Origin: Candidatus Scalindua sp. SCAELEC01
GTDB taxonomy: Bacteria; Planctomycetota; Brocadiia; Brocadiales; Scalinduaceae
Direction of reading: 5' to 3'
Length of the DNA: 64,000 nt
Assembly: GCA_004282745.1 (NCBI GenBank)
Contig: SHMT01000006.1
Location: 62,001 to 126,000 of the forward strand
The translations under genes were made by a program, and so were the position numbers. A model generated the notes under the pieces. That model saw only the letters and a program-made list of their open reading frames with translations. It did no database searches and was not told where the DNA came from. Position 1 is the stretch's first letter, and every line of letters starts with the position of its first letter. Shown piece by piece: positions 22,665 to 32,968 of this stretch.

Positions 22665-23774
22665 ATGAAAATTGAAAAGCTTGAAATTCGGGAAATTACC
22701 TTACCGCTTGTCCATTTCTTTGAAACCAGTTTTGGTAGGACTGAGAGACGCCGTATACTCTTAACAAAGGTGTTTTGCGACGGTGCAGTTGGGTATGGTG
22801 AGTGTACGGCGGGAGAGAGGCCTCTGTTCTCTCATGAGACAATTGATACCGCCTGGATTGTCATACGAGAGGTATTGGTGCCAATGGTACTGAATAGAGT
22901 CTGGGACTCACCCTCGGACCTTAACCAGTGGTTTTGCCCAATAAGGGGCCACCAAATGGCGCGTGCTGCAATAGAGAATGCCTGTTGGGACCTGACTGCC
23001 AGAGCGAAAAATATACCCCTTCACCAATTGTTGGGTGGGACGCGGAAAACTATTCCTTGCGGGGTCTCTATTGGAATCCAGAATTCTCCTGAACAATTGC
23101 TGGATAAAATAACAACAGAATTGAGTGCCGGTTATCGCCGAATTAAGATCAAGATAAAGCCGGGTTGGGACTATGATATTGTTCGTCAAGTCCGCAAACG
23201 GTTTCCTGATATCTCCCTCTCCGTAGATGCAAACTCAGCATACACCCTTGCTGATATCGATCTCCTCAAACGGTTTGATGACTTTAACCTGATTATGATA
23301 GAGCAGCCGTTGAGTTATGATGATATTGTTGACCATGCACAACTCCAAAGAGTGTTACGAACGGCCATCTGCCTCGATGAACCAATCACTTCTGTCGATA
23401 ATGCCCGCAAGGCCATAGAGATGAAGAGCGGAAGGATAATTAATCTGAAATTGGGACGCGTAGGCGGTTTTAGTGAGGCTATTAAGATCCATGATTACGC
23501 CTTAGAACATAAGATACCTGTCTGGTGCGGAGGTATGTTGGAGGCCGGTATCGGAAGGTCTCACAATATAGCGATGTCAACGCTGCCCGGTTTCTGTTTG
23601 CCCGGTGATGTCTCGGCCAGTCAGCGATATTTTCATGAGGACATTATCGATCCCCCTGTAACTGTTGACCGTGACGGCTTTATCGATGTCCCACAGATCG
23701 GGGGAACTGGATACGAACCGAAAGAGGAGTATATTGAGAAAATTACGGTGAGGAGAGAGGTATTTAGTGGTTGA
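22665..23774 (+). CDS. o-Succinylbenzoate synthase / N-acylamino-acid racemase homologue
   Basis: An enolase-superfamily protein of 369 residues from the menC type 2/NSAR branch. Catalytic features are the KxK pair in RRIKIKIKPGW, metal ligands in DANSAY, EQPL and DEPI, and the second base in NLKLGRVGG. The branch signature LPGDVSASQRYFHEDII is also present. Members may make o-succinylbenzoate for menaquinone, racemise N-succinyl amino acids, or do both. A GNAT partner at 14765 favours the racemase route; no other men genes are present. The last two residues and the TGA stop come from a family B repeat. Confidence 0.85.
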   Translation: MKIEKLEIREITLPLVHFFETSFGRTERRRILLTKVFCDGAVGYGECTAGERPLFSHETIDTAWIVIREVLVPMVLNRVWDSPSDLNQWFCPIRGHQMARAAIENACWDLTARAKNIPLHQLLGGTRKTIPCGVSIGIQNSPEQLLDKITTELSAGYRRIKIKIKPGWDYDIVRQVRKRFPDISLSVDANSAYTLADIDLLKRFDDFNLIMIEQPLSYDDIVDHAQLQRVLRTAICLDEPITSVDNARKAIEMKSGRIINLKLGRVGGFSEAIKIHDYALEHKIPVWCGGMLEAGIGRSHNIAMSTLPGFCLPGDVSASQRYFHEDIIDPPVTVDRDGFIDVPQIGGTGYEPKEEYIEKITVRREVFSG

Positions 23775-23892
23775 ACGAAAACTACCCATCTACTACGTTG
23801 CTATAATAATTTTGCAATCCTCAAGTACATTAGTACGTTCCGGTTACAAAATTATTATGCGCCTTGTATCTGGATAGTTTTCGTTCAACCAC
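23767..23892. repeat. Family B palindromic element overlapping a stop codon
   Basis: A 126-bp element from GTGGTTGAACGAAAACTACC to CGTTCAACCAC, flanked by TA (23765-23766 and 23893-23894). It supplies the final Ser-Gly codons and TGA of the racemase-like gene and lies between two convergent genes. It may also act as a terminator. Confidence 0.85.
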
Positions 23893-23904
23893 TAATTAAG
23901 CTGT

Positions 23905-25161
23905 TCATATTTTAGCGGTCTCTAAAATCATCTCCCTGAGCATATTCAACGCTGTCAGCGTTGCCTGTTGTATGTTACTGCTGCGAAGATCTCCCATCAT
24001 ATATTTTTGAGAAATAATCTTTCCCTTTGATGCAACAGAGATCCATGTAGTTCCGACAGGTTTTTCGCTGGTTCCACCTCCTGGTCCGGCAATTCCCGAA
24101 GTTGCAACAACATAATCGGTTTTCAGCAATTGTAAACATCCTATAGCCATCTCTTCAACAACCGTTTTGCTTACGGCGCCATATTTTATCAGGCTATCCA
24201 TGCTTACATTGAGAACATTGTGCTTTATCTCGTTTGAATAGGCCACAACGCTCCCCTTGAAATATTCAGAGCTACCCGGAATTGACGTAATCAATGTGGC
24301 AATACTCCCCCCTGTGCAACTTTCTGCGCTTGCCAAAGTCATACCCTCGTTTTTTAATAATTCGCCAACCACCTTTTCAATTCCCTCTTCCTCGTAACTT
24401 ACGATAGCTTTCGGTATAATGGGCTCAAGTTTTAAAATCTGACGATAAATCTTCTCTTGTAGTTTTTCATAATTGGCACCGGAAATGGTTAATCGTAACC
24501 GGATCATTCCTGGTGAAGGGAGGTAAGCCAATTTTATATCATGCGGGAGACTCTTTTCCCACTCTTCAAGAACCAGTGAGAGAGTTGATTCGGTAAAGCC
24601 CTGAATGATGAGTGTTCTGTGGATGATAAAGGGGGCGTCGAATTTACTCTTTAAGAATGGCAACACGAGGTCTTCCATAATCGACTTCATCTCAAAAGGT
24701 ACTCCCGGCATAGAGACGTATACTTTCCCATTTTTTTCAAACAGCATGCCCGGAGCAGTTCCATGTTTGTTCGAGAGCGGTGTACAATTTTTGGGAACGA
24801 GGGCCTGTTTCCTGTTTAAGGGATTCATCGAGAAAGCTCTTTTTGAGAGCAGATCTTCAATACTCTTTAATACTTCCTGGTCCTCAACTAAAACGGTGTT
24901 AAAGTATTCTGCCAGGGTTTGTTTTGTAATATCGTCTCTCGTCGGGCCAAGCCCTCCCGTAATCAAGATGATGTTCGCCCTCTCCTCTGCAAGTTTGATG
25001 GCTCTTTTAATGTGATCACCATTATCTGAAACAGTGCTGATTTGAGAGACAGAAATCCCTATCTCATTAAGCATTTTGGCTATCCAGGCAGAATTTGTGT
25101 CAAAAATCTGTCCTATAAGGATTTCCTCTCCTATGATAATTAATTCAGCAAAAACCATCAT
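23905..25161 (-). CDS. cinA: CinA: nicotinamide-nucleotide amidase with MoaB-like domain
   Basis: CinA has an N-terminal MoaB/MogA-like domain (about 1-170, with GEEILIGQIFDTNS and TGGLGPTRDD). In characterised members this hydrolyses ADP-ribose. The C-terminal PncC domain (about 255-410) deamidates nicotinamide mononucleotide in pyridine-nucleotide recycling; AESCTGG and SGIAGPGGG mark that active site. At 418 residues it has the full two-domain length. It converges with the racemase-like gene across the family B element. Confidence 0.95.
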   Translation of the reverse strand: MMVFAELIIIGEEILIGQIFDTNSAWIAKMLNEIGISVSQISTVSDNGDHIKRAIKLAEERANIILITGGLGPTRDDITKQTLAEYFNTVLVEDQEVLKSIEDLLSKRAFSMNPLNRKQALVPKNCTPLSNKHGTAPGMLFEKNGKVYVSMPGVPFEMKSIMEDLVLPFLKSKFDAPFIIHRTLIIQGFTESTLSLVLEEWEKSLPHDIKLAYLPSPGMIRLRLTISGANYEKLQEKIYRQILKLEPIIPKAIVSYEEEGIEKVVGELLKNEGMTLASAESCTGGSIATLITSIPGSSEYFKGSVVAYSNEIKHNVLNVSMDSLIKYGAVSKTVVEEMAIGCLQLLKTDYVVATSGIAGPGGGTSEKPVGTTWISVASKGKIISQKYMMGDLRSSNIQQATLTALNMLREMILETAKI

Positions 25162-25439
25162 TTATTATTTTAGTGAGTACGCGTTATATAAATTCCACAT
25201 ACACTATTGATGCATACAAACATTATCAGCAAAAGGAAAACCCATTTCAAACAAAATATCAAAGAATAAAACAACTTTGTAATTTGGCTATTATTTTATA
25301 CAATAAGGTAAGCTTGGAAGTAGTAGGTTATCAAAGGGGGGGACCGGTTGTTTCCTTGTAACGGATTATGATACATCCGTGTTCACAGTCCGGTAATCAC
25401 AATTCCCATAAAGACGAATTTACTGAAAGGGAGCCATGA

Positions 25440-25610
25440 GTGAAAAGCTGGTTCTATTTGGCAGGAACGATTATATTAGAAATAGCCGGGATCGCATCGG
25501 TGAAATTGTCTGAGAGTTTCACAAAGGTATTTCCGTCAATCTTAGTCTTCGTATTTTACGCACTCTCTTTCATTTGTTCAATTTTTATATATTGGGTTAA
25601 TTTTTCTAGG
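25440..25610 (+). pseudogene. Truncated small multidrug resistance (SMR) transporter
   Basis: The first about 52 codons encode a typical SMR start: FYLAGTIILEIAGIASVKLS with the membrane-embedded Glu, then FPSILVFVFYALSFI. Homology then stops. The frame runs out of phase into the next gene and ends at 25694. SMR proteins need about 105 residues and four helices, and only about two remain. The deletion junction is near 25600, just before the ribosome binding site of the following gene. Confidence 0.65.
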
Positions 25611-25617
25611 AGTAAGT

Positions 25618-26040
25618 ATGTCAGATGTAAAAACAAAAATGAGAGAATTTTTAGAGTCTGTCAAAACAGTGTCTGTTGCGACGTGTATGAATAACGGCCC
25701 TTCATGCCGAATTATGGAGATTCAAAAGGTGGAAAATGACTTGAAAATATGGTTCGTTTCCCACAAGAGTTCTCCCAAGGAGGAACAAATACATCAATGT
25801 AAGAGCGCCTGCATTGTCTCGTTTAACAATGAAACCCTTACGGACATCAGGCTCTTCGGAACATTTGCAGTTTATGATGATATGGAAACCAAGAAGTGTA
25901 TATGGAAGGATGAACTTGCCGTGTACTTCCAAGGCGGAGTCAATGACCCGGAGCTTACGGTCTTAAAATTTACCCCGGAAAAACTTGAATACAGGGACAT
26001 GAAGAGCGGCGGTTTAATACCAGAGGTAGAGATTGTATAA
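25618..26040 (+). CDS. Pyridoxamine 5'-phosphate oxidase-like (general stress protein 26 type)
   Basis: This 140-residue split-barrel protein has the FMN-binding pyridoxamine-oxidase fold: VSVATCMNNGPSCRIMEI, IWFVSHKSSPKEEQI, and late KFTPEKLEYRD. Members bind flavin (FMN or F420) or haem and act as small reductases or stress proteins; the substrate is unknown. AGGAG lies 6 nt before the ATG. It sits after the SMR remnant and may be expressed from that gene's former promoter. Confidence 0.8.
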   Translation: MSDVKTKMREFLESVKTVSVATCMNNGPSCRIMEIQKVENDLKIWFVSHKSSPKEEQIHQCKSACIVSFNNETLTDIRLFGTFAVYDDMETKKCIWKDELAVYFQGGVNDPELTVLKFTPEKLEYRDMKSGGLIPEVEIV

Positions 26041-26206
26041 GAGTACGGATATGAGTTAGACGGAATGGCATCTCACTGAGCGCTCCCAGTACCGTTACGT
26101 TCGGGCTGAAAATTGAAGTGTATGAGACATTGAAATCCCTTATACGATAAGGGAGTAACTGCTTGCAATAATAAAATCGCAAGAAAAATTAATGATTTGA
26201 GGAAGA

Positions 26207-26596
26207 ATGGCAAAAAATCCTGAGGAGTGGATGAAGCAGGCAGATTATGATATGGAAACAGCCGAGTATTTGTATAAGGGGGGGAGACATTTTTATGCGG
26301 TTTTCATGTGTCATCTCTCCCTTGAAAAAGCCTTAAAGGGAATTCACCAGAAGAAATTCAACGTAATACCTTCAAGCATAAATAATCTACCCTATCTTGT
26401 AGAAAAAGTCCAATTACAACTCCCCAATGAGTTTTCGGACATGATTGCTACCCTGAATAGGTTGAGGCTCTTTCCCTATTATCCCGATAACCTGCAGAAG
26501 ATGTTGGAAGGGTATGATAAAGAAAAAATGGGAAAAATAATTGCACGAGGCAGGGAAGCTTTAAAATGGCTAAAGACAATGGGAAAAGTGGAATAA
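26207..26596 (+). CDS. HEPN domain protein
   Basis: A 129-residue all-helical protein of the HEPN family, shown by EEWMKQADYDMETAEYLY and the helix LSLEKALKGI. HEPN proteins pair with minimal nucleotidyltransferases in toxin-antitoxin systems or act as RNases through an Rx4-6H motif. The position that is commonly THxLPYL reads INNLPYLVEKV, so the usual His is lost, and I see no Rx4-6H at its expected place. No nucleotidyltransferase gene adjoins it. It is probably a non-nucleolytic form or an orphan. Confidence 0.8.
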   Translation: MAKNPEEWMKQADYDMETAEYLYKGGRHFYAVFMCHLSLEKALKGIHQKKFNVIPSSINNLPYLVEKVQLQLPNEFSDMIATLNRLRLFPYYPDNLQKMLEGYDKEKMGKIIARGREALKWLKTMGKVE

Positions 26597-26639
26597 AATG
26601 TTTGAGAAATAGTGGGAGAAATTTATTGAGAGGAAGTGC

Positions 26640-28412
26640 ATGAGGATATATTCATTACAAGATTTTATTAACTACTTAGAGACACAGGGAGAACTGATAC
26701 GGATCAAAACTGAGGTTGATGCAAACCTGGAAGTCACCGAAATCTCAATACGGGCACTTAAGGAGGGAATGCCTGCCTTACTCTTTGAAAACGTAACGGG
26801 GGCACGTTTTCCCCTGGCCATGAATGTCCTTGCAAGCGATAAAAGGATTGAGCTGGCACTGGGTAAACATCCTGACCAGCTTGGAGCAGAGCTGATCACC
26901 TTTATGGAAGAGGCTATGCCTCCAAAACCGAAGGTTTTTTTCAAACATCCGGATATATCCAGGAGGCTCTATGCCACCCTCCCGAAAATGACACGGAGAC
27001 CCACATCTCAAGAAATCGTGGGCCAGACAACCTTACACGATCTCCCCGTAATTACCAGCTGGCCGGAAGATGGAGGCCCTTTTATTACGTTACCCCAGGT
27101 CTTTACCTACGATCCACAGGATGGGAAACGAAATGTCGGTATGTATCGTATGCAGATCTTTGATAGTCTTACGACAGGTATGCACTGGCAGATTCAAAAG
27201 GGCGGTGGTTTTCACTATTTTCAGTCTCAAAAACGAGGAAAGGAGTTTGAGATTGCTGTGGCATTGGGCACCGATCCCGCACTCCTGCTTGCAACCGTTG
27301 CCGCACTACCCGAAGGGATGGACGAGGTTATGTTTAGCGGTTTCCTTCGGAAAAAAAGAACGAGGATGGTAAAGGGAAAATCAGTCTCCATCAAGGTGCC
27401 CGCCGATGCAGAGTTTATACTCGAAGGAAAGGTCCATTTAACTGACTTACGTATGGAGGGCCCTTTTGGTGATCATTTCGGTCACTATTCTCATGCCTCA
27501 AAATTTCCCGTCTTTCGCATTAACACGATAACAGAGAGAAAAAATGCTATCTATCCAGCAACGGTTGTGGGACGTCCGCCTATGGAAGATAAATTTTTAG
27601 GCAATGCAACACAACAGGTTCTTGGACCGCTTATTCGGCTGATCCACCCCGAAATTTCAGACTTATGGGCCTACTACGAGGCAGGATTTCACAACCTGCT
27701 CGTGGTTTCCGTAGAAGAGCGGTATAGCAAAGAGGCGATGAAGACGGCCCTTTCAATAATGGGTGAGGGACAGCTCTCATTAACAAAATGTATCGTAACG
27801 GTTTCTCGAGACGTAAATCCTCGCGACTTTAAGGCAGTGTTAAAGGCAATTGATCAGAATTTCAATCCAAAATATGATTTCATTATGATTCCAAAAGTAC
27901 CTCTGGATACCCTTGATTTTACCAGTTACAAAATGAACCTTGGAAGCAAGATGATTTTGGATGCAACAGAGAAACGGGGATTGCATAAAGCTGATTCCAG
28001 AAAACATACACAATCAGAGATTGATCAATTGATAAAACGAATTGACAAGAGAATCTTTGACTCGAACCTTCTGGGAGATACGTTATTAGTTGTTAGGGTA
28101 TCTGATAATGGGAGAGAGGTGGTCCACACATTAACAAAATCTACTGAACTTGTTGGCCCCAAAATTATTGCGGCTGTAAGTTCGGACGTTGACATTTATG
28201 ACGAGGAACAGACCATATGGGGCATTTTTACTCGATTTGATGCTGAACGTGATATTCTGTTCCAGGAAGAGAAGCTTGTAGGAATAAGCCCCCGTTTTGG
28301 TGGTAAAATGGGTATTGATGCGACCTGGAAAAAAGGGTATCCGGCACCACTGGTAATGACAGATGAAATAATTAAGAGAGTAAATGAACGTTGGGATAGT
28401 TACTGGAAATAA
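26640..28412 (+). CDS. ubiD: UbiD-family decarboxylase
   Basis: A 590-residue decarboxylase of the UbiD family, which uses prenylated FMN to (de)carboxylate aromatic or unsaturated acids. In quinone synthesis it removes the carboxyl of the polyprenylated ring; the long form resembles menaquinone-pathway members. Conserved stretches include [11 protein letters not shown] at the start, [23 protein letters not shown] and [13 protein letters not shown]. No UbiX (prenyl-FMN synthase) is in the window. GAGGAAG precedes the ATG. The gene overlaps or abuts copA at its end. Confidence 0.88.
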   Translation: MRIYSLQDFINYLETQGELIRIKTEVDANLEVTEISIRALKEGMPALLFENVTGARFPLAMNVLASDKRIELALGKHPDQLGAELITFMEEAMPPKPKVFFKHPDISRRLYATLPKMTRRPTSQEIVGQTTLHDLPVITSWPEDGGPFITLPQVFTYDPQDGKRNVGMYRMQIFDSLTTGMHWQIQKGGGFHYFQSQKRGKEFEIAVALGTDPALLLATVAALPEGMDEVMFSGFLRKKRTRMVKGKSVSIKVPADAEFILEGKVHLTDLRMEGPFGDHFGHYSHASKFPVFRINTITERKNAIYPATVVGRPPMEDKFLGNATQQVLGPLIRLIHPEISDLWAYYEAGFHNLLVVSVEERYSKEAMKTALSIMGEGQLSLTKCIVTVSRDVNPRDFKAVLKAIDQNFNPKYDFIMIPKVPLDTLDFTSYKMNLGSKMILDATEKRGLHKADSRKHTQSEIDQLIKRIDKRIFDSNLLGDTLLVVRVSDNGREVVHTLTKSTELVGPKIIAAVSSDVDIYDEEQTIWGIFTRFDAERDILFQEEKLVGISPRFGGKMGIDATWKKGYPAPLVMTDEIIKRVNERWDSYWK

Positions 28413-28425
28413 ATTAGGAATTACC

Positions 28426-30669
28426 ATGGCACAGTATGAAAGGCTTACGATAGAAATCACAGGGATGTCCTGTAACGCGTGTGCAAAGAGAATAGAAAAA
28501 ACCGTTGGATCGATAAAGGGCAATAAAGAGGCAGTGGTAAACTTTGCGACAAGGAAGGCAGCGGTCACGACCAAATTGCCTGTTGAAGATATTTATCAAG
28601 CGATTGAGGGGTTAGGGTTTGGCGTAATCAGGAAAGGAGCCTCTGTCCCCTCAAGCGAGGAGATCGTTGCCTCAGAATGGAAAAAGTTCCTGCTATCTGC
28701 CCTACTCAGTATCCCCGTCTTTACCATAAGTATGTTCATGATCCGTTTCCCCTATTCCGATATGATCCAATTGTTATTAACAACAGCGGTTATTGTATGG
28801 CCGGGTATCAGTTTTTTTACAAAAGCGTGGAAGCAGATTCAAAATAGATCTCTGGGGATGGATGCCCTGATCGCATTGGGGTCTGGTTCGTCATATACGT
28901 ATAGTGTCATAACCCTATTAGTGGGAGGCAAGGATCTTTATTTTGAATCTGCTTCAATCATAATTACCTTGATTCTTCTGGGTAGATACTTTGAAGCGAA
29001 GGCCAGAGGTAAGGCCGGGGAAGCAATTAGAAAATTGCTGGATCTCCAGCCAAAGATGGCAAGAGTAATACGGGGAGGTGAAGAAAAGGAGGTTCTTGCT
29101 ACCGAAGTAGAGGTTAAGGACACTTTAGTAATACGACCTGGAGAGAAGATACCCGTTGACGGCGTAATCACAGAGGGGACAACCTCTGTAGATGAGTCAA
29201 TGCTAACGGGGGAGAGTATGCCTGTCAAAAAGGGGAAAGGTGATAAAATTTGTGGGGGTACGATCAATACCACTGGACTTATTTACCTGATTGCCGAAAA
29301 CGTTGGAACAAAAATGGTATTGGCGCAGATAGCCAGGCTTGTTGAGGAGGCACAGGGCTCCAAGGCACCGGTTCAGCGTTTAGCAGATAAAATTTCGGGG
29401 ATATTTGTTCCCATAGTAATTGGTATTGCCACTTTCACATTGTGTCTCTGGATTCTGATGGGTTACTCCTTTGACAAGGCGCTTTTTTCTGCAATTTCGG
29501 TACTTGTCATTGCATGTCCCTGCGCATTAGGTCTTGCGACCCCCACCGCAGTTATGGTGGGAACAGGCAGAGCTGCAAGAGCAGGCATTCTCATAAAGGA
29601 TGCATCCAGCTTGGAACTTGCCCATAAAATAGATACACTTATTTTGGATAAAACGGGAACTATCACTGAGGGGAGTCCTACCGTTATTGACCTTTTTCAA
29701 ATCAATAAAGGGGGAACAGTACTTTCCGGTAGCGATATTGAGATCAACTCAGAAAAAGAGATCTTACAAATAATGGGCAGTTGTGAAAGATACTCAGAGC
29801 ATCCTATTGGGAAGGCAATAGCATCATACGCTGAACAATCAGGTATTCGTTTTTCCGAAGTAAAGGAGTTTTCAATTGAGGTAGGGATGGGTGTGCGTGC
29901 CATCTATGAAGGCTCTCACGTATTAATTGGTAGTGAAAGGTTTATGCACGAAAACGGTCTTGATATAGCCGAGGCCCGATCCGATAGTTTTACTGCGCGC
30001 ACTCCTGCACACGAAGAGTGTGTGGATTTAAAAAAGAGGGCAGAGGAGATTGAACGCGAGGGTAATACTGTTGTGTTCCTTGCAATTAATAACGAGGTAG
30101 TAGCTGTTTTAGGCATTGGGGACAAAATTAGGGAAACATCAAAGAGCGCTATCACTCAGATCAAAGATATGGGTATCGAGCTTGTCATGCTTACGGGTGA
30201 TAATGCCCTAAGCGCACATGCTGTTGGCAAAAAGGTGGGTATTTCAAGGGTAAGAGCAAACCTGAAACCTGCAGATAAATCGGATGAGATAAAGAAGATT
30301 CAACAAAGCGGTAAGATTGTTGGGATGATTGGGGATGGGATTAATGACGCTCCGGCCCTTGCAACCGCTGATGTGAGCTTTGCCATAGGTACTGCTACAG
30401 AGATCGCAATGGAAACTGCCAACATTACCTTGGTGAAGGGGGATATTTCACGGTCATTTGATGCACTGAAACTGAGCAAACAGATAATGAAGACGATCAA
30501 ACAGAATCTGTTTTGGGCCTTCGGATACAACGTGCTTGCAATACCGCTTGCAGCCAGCGGTTTCCTTAACCCCATGATTGCGGCTGGGGCCATGGCATTC
30601 AGCTCGGTATCAGTGGTTGCTAACTCCTTACGATTGAGGAGTTACAAATTGGGTAGTGAAATCAAATGA
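28426..30669 (+). CDS. copA: Copper-translocating P-type ATPase
   Basis: A P1B-type ATPase that exports Cu+ from the cytoplasm. One N-terminal heavy-metal domain carries C16NAC19 in [10 protein letters not shown]. The membrane metal site is C364-P-C366 in [12 protein letters not shown]408 in DKTGT is phosphorylated, TGES and [10 protein letters not shown] are present, and the last helices show YNVLAIP and MAFSSVSVV, the Cu+ signatures. I start at ATG 28426 with AGGA upstream (747 residues); an ATG at 28384 inside ubiD is in frame. The cytochrome-like lipoprotein follows 56 bp later, hinting at copper delivery to respiratory proteins or at detoxification. Confidence 0.95.
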   Translation: MAQYERLTIEITGMSCNACAKRIEKTVGSIKGNKEAVVNFATRKAAVTTKLPVEDIYQAIEGLGFGVIRKGASVPSSEEIVASEWKKFLLSALLSIPVFTISMFMIRFPYSDMIQLLLTTAVIVWPGISFFTKAWKQIQNRSLGMDALIALGSGSSYTYSVITLLVGGKDLYFESASIIITLILLGRYFEAKARGKAGEAIRKLLDLQPKMARVIRGGEEKEVLATEVEVKDTLVIRPGEKIPVDGVITEGTTSVDESMLTGESMPVKKGKGDKICGGTINTTGLIYLIAENVGTKMVLAQIARLVEEAQGSKAPVQRLADKISGIFVPIVIGIATFTLCLWILMGYSFDKALFSAISVLVIACPCALGLATPTAVMVGTGRAARAGILIKDASSLELAHKIDTLILDKTGTITEGSPTVIDLFQINKGGTVLSGSDIEINSEKEILQIMGSCERYSEHPIGKAIASYAEQSGIRFSEVKEFSIEVGMGVRAIYEGSHVLIGSERFMHENGLDIAEARSDSFTARTPAHEECVDLKKRAEEIEREGNTVVFLAINNEVVAVLGIGDKIRETSKSAITQIKDMGIELVMLTGDNALSAHAVGKKVGISRVRANLKPADKSDEIKKIQQSGKIVGMIGDGINDAPALATADVSFAIGTATEIAMETANITLVKGDISRSFDALKLSKQIMKTIKQNLFWAFGYNVLAIPLAASGFLNPMIAAGAMAFSSVSVVANSLRLRSYKLGSEIK

Positions 30670-30725
30670 ATGAGTAAAAATGTAGAGATGGAATATTTTT
30701 CTAGGAATTTTTTAAAGGGAGAATA

Positions 30726-31181
30726 ATGAACTATCCATTGATAACGGTAATCACAATTTTGGGGGTTTCCCTATCCATTGCCTCCTGTAAAAAATCTGAG
30801 GAAGAAGATGGCGCGAGAGTTGAAAATATACAAACAGAGGTACCGGTAGAGTCTGATTTAGCCAAGGCGATGAAGGAATCCTCCAGGGTGATGAAGAGGT
30901 TGGAAAGGGCCGTGAAGCATAATGATTGGGTAGAAATAGAGATGTGGTCGCAAGAAATCAAAGAGGGTATTGGCGGGAAGTGTGTGGAACTTTATAAAGC
31001 TGAAAATAAGTGGTTTGCGAGTAAGTTTGTAATTTTACATGAAAAATTTGCCAGTGCCTTAGATACATTAATTTTATGTAGCCAGGAGCAAAATAGCGCT
31101 CATTTGAATAGGGAATTTAATAGGCTAACGGAATCTTGCGATGAATGTCATGAAATATTTCATGAGGAGGATGAAGATTAA
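30726..31181 (+). CDS. Cytochrome c'-like lipoprotein with C-terminal CxxCH
   Basis: This 151-residue exported protein has a signal peptide with lipobox SIASC, so it is probably lipid-anchored. A mostly helical body follows. A single haem-attachment motif CDECH lies ten residues from the end. The order of four helices with CxxCH in the last is that of cytochromes c' and related c-type cytochromes. There is no obvious distal Met. Proximity to copA suggests a shared periplasmic metal or nitrogen-oxide context, which is inference. Confidence 0.75.
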   Translation: MNYPLITVITILGVSLSIASCKKSEEEDGARVENIQTEVPVESDLAKAMKESSRVMKRLERAVKHNDWVEIEMWSQEIKEGIGGKCVELYKAENKWFASKFVILHEKFASALDTLILCSQEQNSAHLNREFNRLTESCDECHEIFHEEDED

Positions 31182-31393
31182 TTGGTACGCTACGGTCCAA
31201 GAAGCACCCTTCAGAGCAGCATTTTCAATTAAAAAACGAGCCCTCCCCACGGTTACACTGCCACATTTAGGAGTTTTATGCTTACGAGCTCTTATTCAGC
31301 TTGTAAGCACAAAACCGTATACAAAAAACAAATAAGCATTACGAAAGGTCAAACCCGTAACTTGTACCTCTGAATAGTTAATGAAAAGGGACT

Positions 31394-31663
31394 TCAAAGC
31401 ACCTCAACAACTTGACCACGTAGGAGCTGTAATGCCCTGATTTCCTGCTTTATCGATTCGATTGCCTCTCTTTGCTCTTTTTGAAGCCTTTTCTGTTCCT
31501 TAATCGCCCTCATAGCCGTTCTTTGCGTCTCTGCAACACTTATGGTCGTGTAGTAGTCTGCTACTGCGTGGGCAGGGACATCCTTAACCACATACTCATC
31601 GTAGTTATCAAATGCCGTTGAACCACAAAATAAGAATACGGTCGCTAAAATAAGCTTACTCAT
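31394..31663 (-). CDS. Small secreted coiled-coil protein
   Basis: The 89-residue protein starts at ATG 31663, where a perfect AGGAGG lies 7 nt upstream; the frame itself extends to 31762. An N-terminal hydrophobic stretch (LILATVFLFCGSTAF) predicts export. The rest is charged helix (AIKEQKRLQKEQREAIESIK), likely a coiled coil. I do not recognise the family. It lies downstream of the Cache protein on the same strand, separated by a family A fragment. Confidence 0.6.
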   Translation of the reverse strand: MSKLILATVFLFCGSTAFDNYDEYVVKDVPAHAVADYYTTISVAETQRTAMRAIKEQKRLQKEQREAIESIKQEIRALQLLRGQVVEVL

Positions 31664-31770
31664 ATCGCACCTCCTATTAGAAAAGAGAAAGATAATACCC
31701 AGTTGCTGATAAGTCAGGGTCCCGTCTAGCTCAAACGTACACTCTTTTAAAGACAATGTCAAATTAAAAA

Positions 31771-31854
31771 TATACTCATCTCATAATGATTTTCAGATAA
31801 AATCTGATATAAAATTGAGTGGGTAAAGTCCTCGGTGCCTTTTGTCCGAGGATA
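31771..31854. repeat. Family A fragment (left end)
   Basis: It begins TATACTCATCTCATAATG and continues through the CAGATAAAATCTG hairpin to GTCCGAGGAT. The right end with the CAAATCGG hairpin is missing. It lies 68 bp beyond the stop of the Cache-domain protein. Confidence 0.65.
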
Positions 31855-31921
31855 ACGGCCTGCCTGAAAGATGGGTATACACGGTAAAAAAGTAGATATT
31901 TGTAGTGTGCTATTTGAGAGA

Positions 31922-32968
31922 TCATTCAGACTCGGCTTCTGACTCCTCTTCGCTTTCTTCATCAGCCTCCTCTTCCTCAGCACGCTTTTTCTCTCTCTTA
32001 AATACGATATAGAGATATGCAAAAGATATGAAACAAATGATGCATGCTATTATGGTAAGTTTGAGTTCAACGGAGTTGATGACGACGAACGCCTCTGCCT
32101 TATCTATCTCGACAATAAGTACCCAATTCATAAAATTAAGGTTTAAAGGCGTATACGCACTTAAAACGGTTACCCCTCGATAATCTTTTATAATAGCGGT
32201 ACCGACATACCCTTCAAATGCCTCTCTCGTAGCTATCGTGTCGACCTCTTTTTGCATCATGGTCGGTTTTACCGAAAATCTTGAATTTGACCTCATGAAT
32301 CCATCATCTCCTACGAGATACGATTCTCCTGTTTTTCCCAAACCCGTTCTCTGTGTTAACATGGTATCGAGATGAGAGAACGGGATCTCTATTATTAAGA
32401 CACCCAATAACTCATTCGCATCAAAGACTGGTGCTGCAAAAAAGGAGGTAAATTCACTCACGGTGCCGTTCCATGTATAATCCTCAAAGTTTACCTCCAT
32501 CAAACCGTGTTTAAAAACCTTGGCAATGTTATTATGCTTGTAAGCACCGGTCAGCAAATTACTCCCCGTAAACTCTTCCTTTATGACCGAAAACATCACC
32601 TCGCCTTCCTTGTCGACAAAAAAAATGTTTACATAGCCATAATCAAAGACATAGTACTCCATTAATGGCTGATACAGATCGATAATTGTGGAATATTGTG
32701 AACTTGAACTGCCGAAAGTATGCAAAGCGTTAGTTAAACGGGTAAATCCCTGAGCAATGACAGGGTTCCTCGAAAGGACATCAATATCACCGTACCTTTC
32801 GTTGAAATAGTTCCATATCTCGAGTTTTAGAATGTCCCGCACCGTAATAATATGGTTAAAATTTTTCACCTTTAATTGATTTTTAAACGCATTGTAGCTT
32901 ACAAAAGGGACGATCAATAAAAAGGTTAAAAGGGCGATTCCAAACACTATTGTTATCTTTTTTACCAT
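31922..32968 (-). CDS. Membrane Cache-domain sensor without an output domain
   Basis: Topology of this 348-residue protein: TM1 at about 5-27, a large periplasmic region (about 28-300), TM2 at about 304-326, then a short basic segment and an acidic Glu-rich tail (EEEEADEESEEES). The periplasmic part looks like a double Cache ligand-binding domain (FFVDKEGEVMFS, AAPVFDANELLGVLIIEI, TGESYLVGDDGFMRSNSRF). Such domains head chemoreceptors, kinases and cyclases, yet here no HAMP or signalling domain follows TM2. It may signal by protein contact or be a truncated receptor. A cytoplasmic kinase lacking its own sensor is encoded 2 kb upstream. Confidence 0.8.
   Translation of the reverse strand: MVKKITIVFGIALLTFLLIVPFVSYNAFKNQLKVKNFNHIITVRDILKLEIWNYFNERYGDIDVLSRNPVIAQGFTRLTNALHTFGSSSSQYSTIIDLYQPLMEYYVFDYGYVNIFFVDKEGEVMFSVIKEEFTGSNLLTGAYKHNNIAKVFKHGLMEVNFEDYTWNGTVSEFTSFFAAPVFDANELLGVLIIEIPFSHLDTMLTQRTGLGKTGESYLVGDDGFMRSNSRFSVKPTMMQKEVDTIATREAFEGYVGTAIIKDYRGVTVLSAYTPLNLNFMNWVLIVEIDKAEAFVVINSVELKLTIIACIICFISFAYLYIVFKREKKRAEEEEADEESEEESEAESE

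Noticed and set aside
31279-31308. Hairpin GCTTACGAGCT/AGCTTGTAAGC as terminator of the cytochrome gene
   Set aside because: The stem is fair but no T-run follows on either strand.
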